From NCBI GenBank assembly GCA_001792895.1, contig MARA01000002.1:3100001-3164000 (forward strand): 64,000 nt of DNA, written 5' to 3'. Made by a program: the position numbers and the translations under genes. Positions 1 through 10,500 of the stretch are shown in pieces (the first letter of the stretch is position 1; the number at the start of each line of letters is the position of its first letter). This DNA comes from Lentinus brumalis. Its lineage: Eukaryota; Basidiomycota; Agaricomycetes; Polyporales; Polyporaceae. The notes beneath the pieces are model-generated. The model was not told the DNA's origin. It was given only the letters and a program-made list of their open reading frames with translations, and searched no databases.

Positions 1-169
1 TTGTGCGCACGGACTCACACTCTTTCCTCAAGCAAACCGACTGGAAGTGACTGGCCAACCGGAACCAAGTTACCGGTTGAGTAGTCGTCCGCAGCGGCGA
101 ATATCACAGCATGGCTGAGGACAGCGACTCTGTCAGTTCCGTGAGAGCACAGCTGGTTGCGGAAAGCCG

Positions 170-880
170 TTAGTCACGGATAAGTCGGGCATGCGTTACG
201 GGGACGTACCGTCCAGCGAGCCGGTGACTGCTGCTTGAATTCGACCAAAGGCTTATCAGAACCCATTGAAGTGACGGCGCTCCGAAAGGATATATCTGTC
301 TTCCGCAGCGGACGAGTGTTCCAGTGTTCCAGTATAGCCCGAGTACGATTTCCCAAGGGGGGCGGCGTAGTCGGACGAGTCCCAATACTTCCAGTCTGGT
401 TGGTGTCCGCGGACATGGCGACAGAGATTGTGCTTCGACGAGACACCGGATCGATTTGCGGCAGTAACTTGCCTGCCGTCGCATCCACACGTCGACTATT
501 TAACTTCAGTAGTGATCCGGGACGCGGTCTTTGGGTGGGTGATGTCCTGGATTAGAAGTCACTCGCTTCAAGCAAAGGTTACCAAGTGCAGTGCACGTTG
601 TACGAATCAGACGAAGTGTCTTACGTGCACCTCCAACGGTATGCAGATTTGGTGAGTTATGAAACAACGGACATTCGATAGGTAGCGGAATTTCCGCAGG
701 ACAATACGCGTAATCCCATTCCAGTCCGACATCGCACGTGTAGACTGCCCAGAGAGCGAGAGCATATGGGTATGCAACTTCACGGGGAAGAACCCAATCG
801 AGGCCCCGCCATATCCGTAGCGTGACTGCATTTCGGCATTTAAGGTCTTCGACTGGGTGCATCACTGATAGCCACAAATC
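170..880 (-). CDS. possible minus-strand gene of unknown function
   Basis: Two open stretches on the minus strand read like coding sequence. An upstream one (about 880-650) is rich in W, Y and hydrophobic residues and contains the string WRGLDWVLPREVAYPYALAL. A downstream one (488-174) is rich in Ser, Thr and Pro and includes RTRAILEHWNTRPLRK. They lie in different frames, so an intron would have to join them; I did not find a clearly best donor and acceptor pair. No family is recognised. The opposite strand also has an open frame of about 100 codons at 235-555, so strand choice is uncertain. The gene could run off the left edge of the window. Confidence 0.25.
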
Positions 881-1090
881 TCGCTACACCCGTCTTCTAT
901 CGGCATGATGAACATACGTCGTCGGAAGGTGCGCAGGTCGGAGCACGTCAGAGCGACGTCCTGACTAACAGGCACACAACAGGGCGGTCGTTGCCTTATT
1001 GATCAAGACATGACCACCCGGCCACGGTCTATTGCGGAATGGAACCGGATGATCAAGCGACAAGGGGCCGACGTGCGTGCGTCCTGATTC

Positions 1091-1632
1091 ATGTCCGCTT
1101 TTTGCTGTCTGACAAGTTGTTCTCAGGAATACAGCAGCAACCGAGCAGTCTGGGCCTACATCTACCCAGTGCATGGCGGGCAACCACGGGTAGTGCGCTT
1201 ACCATTGCACAAGAACTTTGATTACGAACCTGAAGTACCACGGTATCCTGAAGATGTGGACGTGCATCGGTGGTTCCCCTTTGACTCTATTCGAGAACGG
1301 TTCGATAGGCTCCCCGGCCTCGGTGATCCGCTGCGAACCCCATTCACCGTCTATTCGTCACCACAGACAGATGCGGTGCTGGTGAATGAATGTCTCCGCG
1401 ATTTCGGAACCCGTACTCACAGAGGGAACGTTATCGTCTTGCGTCACGGTGTCCGCAACGACGGCAGCGTTACGAACGCATGTACGGCCGATCGAGCATT
1501 GATTGACATACTGGTGTCCCGGTATGTAATAGTTTGAAGACGGGAACCATCGCTAATCCCCTCCACAGCTGGTTGAGATCGAAGAGGTTAGACGAACGTG
1601 GCGACGTTTCAGGCGACGGTGGCGGGCAGTAG
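1091..1632 (+). CDS. agaricomycete orphan-family protein, two or more exons
   Basis: The main exon encodes AYIYPVHGGQPRVVRLPL near its start and ends ALIDILVSR. A GT-AG intron (about 1522-1568) joins it to a short last exon that continues the motif as LVSRW and stops at 1632. From memory, proteins starting with a YIYP..GGQPR string and ending near LVSxW are a common unannotated family in mushroom genomes; I know no function for it. The true start is uncertain: the ATG at 1091 is followed by a possible acceptor (TTCTCAG) near 1126, so an upstream exon may exist. No membrane segment or signal peptide is visible. The next 400 bases up to the R1-like start show no convincing gene. Confidence 0.55.
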
Positions 1633-2031
1633 TTGGAGACCGAGAGGAGGCGGTGCATATGACTTGTGGCGGTTAGACGCTCGGCAGGGAAGCTTAGTTG
1701 ATGTAGTTCCTCCACGACGTTCCGCAGTCTACCTCACTTGTGCCTTTCCCCAAACAATACTGCTACGCCCCACCATTCTCGAATGCGAAGAACTCGCGCT
1801 TCCCATGGCGCCTGCAAGCTGACTCAAGTCCGTGAGTCCATCCAACATGTACACGGTCTGATTTGGCACAGAAGCACGAGAGAACATACGTGGACAAGTT
1901 TGGTCCGGGAAGCGTATACGGTGCTCCTATATTTCTCGTCTACACTAATTTGGATCATCTCCAGCTCCGCTTGATATAAGTACCGGTGTCTTGCGCAGCG
2001 GAAAGCTGGCAGTCATCCCTCCCTGATATTG

Positions 2032-5000
2032 ATGGTACCCTCTACCACTACGTCTTCGTTTGTGAGAAAGAGAGGTCAGAATCCATGCCTACTTATTCAG
2101 GAACTATCTCTGATTTCCACTGTGCCATCCTATCTGTAGACGGGTAAGAGTATCACCCCAAACGGAAGCAGTTGTTTTTAACACGACGGTCACTCACAGA
2201 ATCCGCTACCAACCTTTCATGGTCGATAAGGTACTTTTAGACTGTTACAAGTCCCATCGGTTACTCCGTCTCAACGTGTTCCTTTCAGCTGCGAGCTACG
2301 ATTAGGCGGGTAGGTAACTCTCGCCTCTGAAGATTATATTCACCGTGACTCATTTACTCGAAGCATACGTACGGCCTCGATGAGGACTTCATCGACATAG
2401 ACAGGTGGGTCTACGTTGCAGGGATCAATACGTGTTTACCGACGGGACGCTGTTGTGCGCAGGGTTGTGCAACTTGTCACAGAAAATATTCCCCTCGAAA
2501 CGTCAGCCCACGGTGTCCAGGTACGGTGACCGTAGCCAATGGACGACCCCGACATTCTCCAGGTACGCGCGAGGCACATCTGACATACTATCACAGGAAT
2601 TGGCGGCGCAAGTCGCGGCAACGATGGCCGTAGTCCATCCGGACTATTTACTCCTCGCGGGACGTCTGGAAACGTCTAACTTGCACCACGACGTGCGCAA
2701 ATCCTTCGTTGACAACATTATTTCCATTGCTGCTGGTGAGTTCCGCGCTTACACACGCGATCCGGTTAGTGACCGTGTGGCCTTCATTCAGAACATCCGT
2801 CACTGCTTGAGACCAGCTTTGTTGACTCAGTGACCCTGCACGGCAACGCGCTAGATGCGGTGCTACAGCATCACCGAGATATGGAGCGAGACTAGTGAGT
2901 GCTCTCCGTATCTCCGTGGAATCCCGGGCTGACAAGGTTGCTTTCAGTTTCTCCGTCATCGCTCTTCATCGAGTGTACTTACTGAAGATCCATGGGAAGG
3001 TTGTGGAGCGACTGCAACACATGTGGATGCGGGTCGCGGTAGCTCTCCACGGCAACAATCTTCCAGAATTGCTGGAGATGTATGAGCTGCTCTCCACAGG
3101 TCGATTCATGCCGGCTACCACGGTGTTACTGCATGCTGGCGTGCGTGCGCGTAGCTTGGTCTCATCATTCGTGTCCTCTTTGGATTGCTCGTCTCCTACA
3201 TCCACCCTGGAAGGCGTTAACAACGGGGCTCAGGCGTTGCTACAGGGTTCAAGCATGGGCCTGGATATTCGACTGATACCGGCCAGACGGTAACCACGGA
3301 TTGCAACATCTCTCACAAGTATGTCTGGGCTGACGACGCATCTTTCAGGTGGAACCGAGGTCAACATCAGCCGGGAGCGACGGCCTTGATCCGGTTGCTA
3401 GACAGTGTGGCCCACTACACCTCGGAGAACACACGCAGCCCCGCCGCGGAACTCGCAGCGTGCATACCGATCTGGCATGCGGATATACCCGAGGTCGTCG
3501 CTAGCGTAGGAGTGGCGCAGGATGGGAGGGGCTGTGTTATCCCTGTGCTCGTGATCCCGGATATCTTGTGAGTGTTTCTTGACGATATCGTACACAATAT
3601 CTCCCGGCTCATGTCCCATGGCAAGCATGGAGCGTGTTGACCAACACGACGTATGGAGCATGTTTGACCCTGTGGACGTACCGTCTCTCGCGGACCGTTA
3701 CGGAAGAATGTTCGAGGAAGAATACACACGGCTGGAGGATCGCGGCGTAGCGATACGCACTATGCCGGCCAGAGAACTATTCGACAAGATAATGCGAGCG
3801 CAACTCGCAACCGGCAAACCGTTCATAATGTATAGTGACGCTATGAACGGTATGTGTCCCAGTGAACATGTTAGCGGTTTCGCACACCACTGATGTTCAC
3901 ATAGCCAAGAATAACCAGGGCCACATCGGCATGGTGCACGCAACCAGTCCGAGCACTGACATAAATCAAGTGACCTCCCACGGCCAGTCCGCAGGCACAA
4001 TTCAAGCGTCACTGCTGCTTCCCAAGTACATTCTCGCAAATGGCACTTTCGACGCTGCCGGGTTCACGCGCGTCGTGCAAGTTGTCGTTCGAGCTTGTAA
4101 CCGGATAATTGACGTCACTGCGTACCCCTCGGAGTGTACTAGGCGCGGAGTACTAGCAACTCGTTCCTTAGCAATCGGGGTTCAAGGCTTCGCCGACCTC
4201 CTGCGAGCCTTGCGACTCCCTTATGGGTCACCAGCAGCAGCGGAGCTCAACCGGACAATATTCCACACTCTATTCGCTGCCGCTACTCGCGCTAGTGCGC
4301 AAGAGGCCTCGTTGTGGGGAACGTATCCAGCATGGACGGGCAGTCCGGCGTCGGAGTCGGTGCTGCAGTATGACATGTGGTATGCACAGCCCTCGACATA
4401 CAAAGACGACGTCAGTATCAAGGACGCAATTCGGAAACATGGCCTCCGCAACTCAACGCTCACGGCTGTGATGCCCACGCCGTCGTCAAGCCAGATCTGG
4501 GGTATGGCCGATTCGGTCGAGCCGTACGTGAGGTAGGTCACACATATTCTGTGCCTCAATCATCGTGCTGACCTCTACGTAGCAACGTATTTTCCCGCCG
4601 GATCTCCGGCATGCATGTCCAAGTCGTCTGCCGACACCTGGTTAGCGAGTTAATCTCGCGTGACTTGTGGACTTCAGCAGTTCGAGACGAAATCTTCCGG
4701 TCGCGAGGATCAGTCGCAAATATCGCAGAGATACCAGAGGACGTGAAAGAGGTATACCGAACTGCATGGGAGATTCCGGAGGGCTCGATCGTTGATCTGG
4801 CAACCCAACGTGGACCGTTTATTGATCAAAGTCAGAGTACTACATTCTACCTTCGAAAGCCAGAAACGGAGGATCTGGTAACTCCCGACAAACTCTTCTT
4901 TGATGACGTTGCTAACGTGCCATATCTAGTTCACATCTCATATGCATGCATGGAGAGCCGGACTGAAGACGGGTATGTACTACCTACGGTACCCCGCTCC

Positions 5001-5055
5001 AGAAGCCGCCATCCCTCCCATCGTGTCAGAGACGGTACAGGCAACCACAGTATGA
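2032..5055 (+). CDS. divergent ribonucleotide reductase large-subunit (R1) homologue lacking all catalytic cysteines
   Basis: Removing about a dozen short GT-AG introns gives a protein that aligns with class I R1 from the N-terminal ATP cone (VRKRDG, YGLDEDF, HPDYLLLAGRL) through the barrel (YLLKIHGKVVERLQHMWMRV, WHADI, IGVQGFADLL, LQYDMW) and phosphate loop (MPTPSSSQIWG) to GLKTGMYYLR near the end. R1 reduces ribonucleotides to deoxyribonucleotides in the cytosol using a thiyl radical and a redox cysteine pair. Here the first redox Cys (SSCF in the family) is SSF, the radical Cys of NLCTEI is Ser in SPSTDI with Asn also lost, and the second redox Cys is Thr in AGTIQASL. The C-terminal CxxC tail is absent. 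The radical-relay Tyr pair (MYYLR) is kept. The start is the ATG at 2032, in frame with the ATP cone. Introns seen include 3850-3904 and a donor at 5' GTAGGT after EPYVS. A 4-nt exon (2140-2143) is needed to read KRDG. It should be catalytically dead. Confidence 0.88.
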
Positions 5056-5479
5056 TTGCCGTAGCAAGGCCGTGATCCGTGACGTATTAGAACCATTGTA
5101 ATCGAGCTGAAATACATGCATGTCTTGCTTCGTCAACCGTATCCAGCATGGACCCTACAACGTACGTCTTCATGCCGGGTCTAAGTCACTGTCAGCGTGC
5201 TTGTCCTAGTGACATTAGTGCTTTATACACAAAACCGCGATATCATATGAGTAGTCCAGCGTACGGCAAAGCGCCACGAGGATGTAGCTACCGAAACGGC
5301 GAGGGGATACATGCGCGACGATGGTATGCACGTACCGCGATATCATATGGAGTTGCCGGACGTACTCAATTTTGAGTAGGACATACCAGCGCAATACGTG
5401 AACTGGATGATGCGCCCGAACCAGATTCTGCGTCGGTCAGAGTCGCAGTGCTACACATACCCAAGCTCAAGCCCGTGCC

Positions 5480-5518
5480 CATGCCCATAACCATAACCAT
5501 AACCATACCCATGCCATA
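5480..5518. repeat. simple repeat, CCATAA-type hexamers
   Basis: A short run of CCATAA-like hexamers (CATAACCATAACCATAACC and neighbours) lies just downstream of the R1-like gene. It differs from the usual fungal telomere unit (TTAGGG/CCCTAA) and is short, so I read it as a microsatellite. Confidence 0.7.
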
Positions 5519-5847
5519 ACTCCGCCCGGCGGGATCATGTCCTGATCCCCGCCACCCCGGCATGCGTCATCCCGATGCTTCATTGCCTATAGCAAGCCTG
5601 TCAGCCGCTGATATACATACGTTGACAACCACGGACCTTTGTCAGGTACTCCTTGCTCGTGTTCCTGTAACGCTCGACAAGGAGCAGCTCGCGACACATC
5701 TACTCGCATTCACAAGCGTCCTATTGAGCTGCTCCTCCATGAACTGGTACGCAAACGTCACCGTGCCGTCCGCGAATATGCTCGCATCGATCTTGCCCGA
5801 GTCAATCTGCCATTGCGATCAAAACGTCCGCCGGTAACCACGGAGAG

Positions 5848-6940
5848 CTAGGTGGACGGGAGGCGTACCATGGACAGCATGATCTCTAGGACATACTCTG
5901 GGTTATCGATTCGGACTTCCCTTAGGGTACTTGAGATCTCGGGCGTGAAATACGTCGCGGCGAGTTTCTTGATGAGCCACAGTGTTGCACGATCAATCAT
6001 TTGGTTGACCAGCCAAAGGTTACGCTCCTAGGCCTGTATGCATAAGGTGAGTAGAACTAACTACATCGTCCCGACATACTGCTTACCAGTTGGAGGAGGT
6101 CATTATTCGACACGAGCGTCCAGAGGTTGCTAAACTCGGTCGGGTAGAGCTTCAGGAGGTTCCCCTACGGTATTGACTTGATCATGGTAGGAATCGCACG
6201 CAAGGTGTACTTTTGGCAGAGACGCAACCTGAAGGAGGGAGAGCTTATGAATGTTTGGAGATACCATATGTATAAAATTACATACCTCGCCGTTCTCTAT
6301 GAGTCATGCGAGAACGAGCTTATTGTAACCCCCTGGTTGTATTGCGGCACGGGCGCAGTCACGCAATTCTCGAATAATTCTTCCACCTTACCCCACTGAG
6401 CGGCTAGGACCATGCCACCGGCGTTGTGGCATACGAGTTCGTCGGTGTAGTGGAAATCCAACATGAAGGTGTCCATTGAGTGATCGGGACGAATAGTACA
6501 GGTAACGCAGCGGTGAAATGCCGTGTAGATATGCACAACTGGGAAACAAAATCAGCGTTGTGACGGGAATGACGGCATCAAAGACGAGGTGCTCGGTCAA
6601 AGCCAAGTAGCCAAATATTCCCTTCGATGACTGCGTATACGGCTTATAATCGTCCTTCACGTCGGCAGGCATCATGTGATGTCTATCTGCAGTCACAAGC
6701 ACGCATACTGTGTCCCGTCCCGGAGTGCGGGGAGATTTCAATACGTCCTTATGACATGTCTCACGGAATGTACGCAGCTTCAAAACGCGCACTCCGAAGC
6801 CGCCACGTCAAGTAGAATGACTATGCTCACCTTCAAGAAGATGGGGAGCAAAGTGCTCAGATAACACAGGTGGGGAGGCGATGGTTTCGCGTGACAAGAC
6901 TGAACAATGGTGAGGAAGCGTACTCGGCCTACAAACGACG
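5848..6940 (-). CDS. unknown multi-exon minus-strand gene between R1-like and Helitron
   Basis: The minus strand shows coding-like blocks separated by plausible introns. In order they include IVQSCHAKPSPPHLCYLSTL then LPIFLK (ending at a GTGAGC donor), DVLKSPRTPGRDTVCVLVTA running on to KGIFGYLALTEHLVFDAVI, then MDTFMLDFHYTDELVCHNAG, then LLKLYPTEFSNLWTLVSNND (donor GTAAGC), and a last exon with LWLVNQMIDRATLWLIKKLA that ends RLPST and a TAG at 5848-5850. The middle joints (about 6200-6400) are not resolved and the start is not fixed. No family is recognised. An overlapping plus-strand frame at 5562-5837 is weaker. The gene converges on the R1-like gene and follows the Helitron on the same strand. 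Confidence 0.4.
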
Positions 6941-7523
6941 CGTCAGTTAACTTACGCGCAGCACGCGATGCCCGCTACGTGGGACACACGCGCGACGGAT
7001 ACAGCTATTGCACTCACATCAACGTGATACGTCGAGCTACAGCGCTACTAACCTCCCTCTCAATCCGGACGCGTGACATAGTGCTCCTCGAAGACTGGAG
7101 CTAGGGAACATGATTATCAGCGCCCACTGCGGGCGTAACTGAGGCCTGTCAATACGTACCGCTGCGCTACCAAATAGACGACCAGCTCTCAAAAGCCACG
7201 TCTAATCTTGAAGATGTCCAGCACCCCGCCGTAAAGTCAACGTTGATGTGGCGGTCGTATATCGAGCATGCCCCCATCGACCGGGAGGCCAGCGGGGAGG
7301 CGTGAAGGTCAGCACAGCGCAAGCGTAGAGCCGTACGTAGATGATGCTACATGCTCGCGCGAAATGGGGTGGGTGACAGGAAAGGACGGCGCAGCGCCCA
7401 ACCTCCGACGCAAGGACAACGACCCGGGCCGCCGAGCCACATACGGAAGCAAGCCCGGCGGCGTCTAACCCAACCTCCGCCGATCTTGTTTGTACCCGAC
7501 CTCGACCCGTCCACTCAACACCC
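6941..7523. other. intergenic DNA holding the unresolved Helitron 3' end
   Basis: No convincing gene. Because the Helitron gene is on the minus strand, its 3' terminus (family rule: a hairpin about 10-12 bp before CTRR, inserted next to a host T) should fall here. GC-rich inverted segments occur around 7420-7465, but no terminus can be called from one copy. Confidence 0.4.
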
Positions 7524-10500
7524 TCATGGCAGCAGGCTCCACGAGACCGTGCCCGCCTTCTCTGCCTGAACTCTCATGGATTCATAGCTCCTGGTGGTAA
7601 TGTCGCTTAAATTATCTAGTCGATCCAACTCCCGCCTCAACTCCTCTGATGGCCGATTGAACAGTTTCCTCGGTGAGAACGGACGAAGAATAGCAAGACC
7701 CGTCAAACTCCGCACCCGAGACAACATCACGTAGACTGATTGCAGGGTCTTCGCAGTTTCCAGATCAACTATCGCCCTATCAAGCGACCTACCCTGGCTC
7801 TTGTAGTCGGTGTATGCGTACGCAGGCAGTAAAGGCAGTTGCGTGCGAGTTACGATCCGCCTGACTTCCTCACCATGTTCCTTAGTCCTCCACACGAATG
7901 AGCTGGATACGGGGAAAATCGGTACCACATCTTCATCTAAGTCGTCTGTTATTTTACCCGCACCAAGTATCCTCACGTATGCTACAACAGCATGACGACG
8001 GCCCTCGTCGTCTGTGGAGTACGTTATCTTCTCGACGACGCCTTCTGCCCCGTTAACGACCTTGTTCGTAAACGCGACGTTCTCTTGTACCATCACTCTC
8101 ATACCAACGAACATGGGAAGTCGACCGACAGCGTCATCAGTGACAGTGGAAGACAAGCGATGCAGAACCCGCTCAAGCGCAGGGCCAGGTACACACCCAT
8201 CCACCAAATCCTTCGAGTGATACAAATAAACTGAATGTCCCTCTCTAGCAGCGTGGTGACGAACTAACCGCGCATTCAACAAGTCTCGCAATTTCTTGCG
8301 GCCGACGATGATAGGCGCATCTACAAATTCGCGAAGTTCCTCGGGGCGGTCTACGGCCATCTTCGACAAATCTCGGCTCCTTAAGAAGGCAAGGTCTTCA
8401 TTGCCTACGCCGCCCTCCTGACATTGACCGACTCGAACACGTTCCAGCAACTCGCCGTAGCGTGCATCGCCACTTTGTCTCTGGTTCAGCTTCAGGATCA
8501 CGGCGGTTTGCACCGACCTCCACAGAAAAGCCCCCTTCAAAGCAGTAACGCCGTGCGCATTCTGGCACTCTGCCAACCCCGGCGACTCAACTAATTGATG
8601 GCTGTACAGCGGTATTTGTAGCACTGGTTTCAGCTGCGCGAAGTCACCAGTAAATATCACGTTTACTCCGCCGAAAGGCATGTCAGTCACAGACTCGTCG
8701 TCTCCCATAGCCTCCTGAATTCGGAGCGACACTTCGGAAAGAAACCGCGCACCAATCATTGACACCTCGTCACAAATCAAGTACTTCACGCCAGCCCACG
8801 AAACCATAAGACTCCGCTTGTCTTCTTTCCCTCGTGGACGCGGCAGATGAGCAAGGGAATGAATTGTATGCCCACCAATTAGGATCGCTGCTGCACCCGT
8901 TGGCGCTCCAACCACGATTTCATGCCGTCGTCCCAGCAACTCAAACAGCCTGAGAATGGCCTTCACTACGTGCGTCTTTCCCGTACCCCCCATGCCTCCG
9001 ATATACATCAGCATCTGTCGCTCGCCGAAACAAATGTGTCGAGCGACGATATCAAATGCCCTCAGCTGTTCAGGATTACTTCTGAGACCCATCTCGCCGA
9101 TCACTTGCTGAATAGCTCCCAGGAACACCTCGGGTTCCTCGTCATAACGTGCAATATCGCGGTGCTCTCGCCCTTCGACATCGGCGGATAAACTCGCCAC
9201 ATCAGCTCTAGCAGGCACGTCATTTCGTTTCCTTTTTGCCGGCGGCTCATCTACTGACTGCACATGCTCTGGCCGACGCCTCTTCTTTAGCAGACGCATC
9301 GCGCTGATCTCCTGCGCGAGAAGACGATCGTGTGCTGGTGTGAGCAGCTCTACTTGGCGTTCAGCTCCTCCGCCACGGTCGCGTACCGCGTACCAGCACT
9401 TGTCTAACGCCCCTTTCACTCTGGCACCGATAGCAATGTCGAGTGCGCAATCAATGGGATCCGCTACATGGAACACGCCCTCTGCATCAACCGTCTCAAA
9501 CGCGTCCAACTCGTCCATGCCGTAGCTCACGGCAAGACCCTGGTTGACACCGTCTTCGGCCGTATTATCACTACGCTCTCCACCACCAAACGGCCGGTCG
9601 TCGACACCTCCAGTCGCTAACGCCTGGTTACCACGTCGCTCTTGCTGCGCCGTGCCATGTGCATCTCTACACTCCGACAGCACGGTCATGTTATGCACTA
9701 GTCTCGCGTGTTCAGGGCAGATCTCAACCTGTCGTCGTTCGTATGCCTCGCCCCACGTCTCGTCTGCACGCTTCAAATCTCCGGGACAGCGCCACGCCGT
9801 GAAGAGCATCAACACCAACCTCGCCCACTTCTCCCGTTCAACATCGGACCGATCTGGTCTTGGCATACGGTCGCCAAGCAACACTGGTACGACCCACGTT
9901 GCTCTCATTCGAAGCATGTGTGTATCAGCCTGCGGGTGTTCGGCGAATAGATGACCTCTAGGCCCTTCCTTTCTGCCTCGGACAGAACCCTCAGGCCGCT
10001 TACGCAGACGCGCCACCTCTCCTGACTTCGTGATCTTTTCCACGGTACCAACAAACTCATACAGGGGCAACGTATCGAAAGGTGCGTTATTTGCACGGTA
10101 AATGTAGTCCTGCTGCTGAGTAACAGCTGATATCGACCCCGACCCCAGCCACAGCATCACAGTCTCTTCGCGTTCACCGTCTCCTTCGGCCACATCTCGA
10201 CGTATATGGTCACTTGCGGAAGGCATACCCGCGTCATCAGCCGTGGTTGCAGACGGCACTTCATCCCAGTAACGTGCGACCGCTCGTTCCACGGACCCCA
10301 CATGCAAAGGACGGAAACAATGGCTGGTGTAATGGTCGCCTCCGCCAACGAGGTCGCTCATCACCTGTTGATGCGAGATCTCCTGACGCGCTAATATGCA
10401 GTTCACCGCGGTAGTGAGCGCTCTCCTCGCGTGAGATCGAACGTCGTCCCCTGACACCTCCATGGATCGTTGACTAGTCCTCTGTATAGCAGACAGCAAT

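Noticed and set aside
4920..4985. Apparent loss of the radical-relay tyrosine pair in the R1-like gene
   Set aside because: It is an artefact of reading through an intron; splicing GTAACT...CTAG restores GMYYLR.
5480..5518. Internal telomere-like repeat
   Set aside because: The unit is CCATAA, not CCCTAA, and the run is short.
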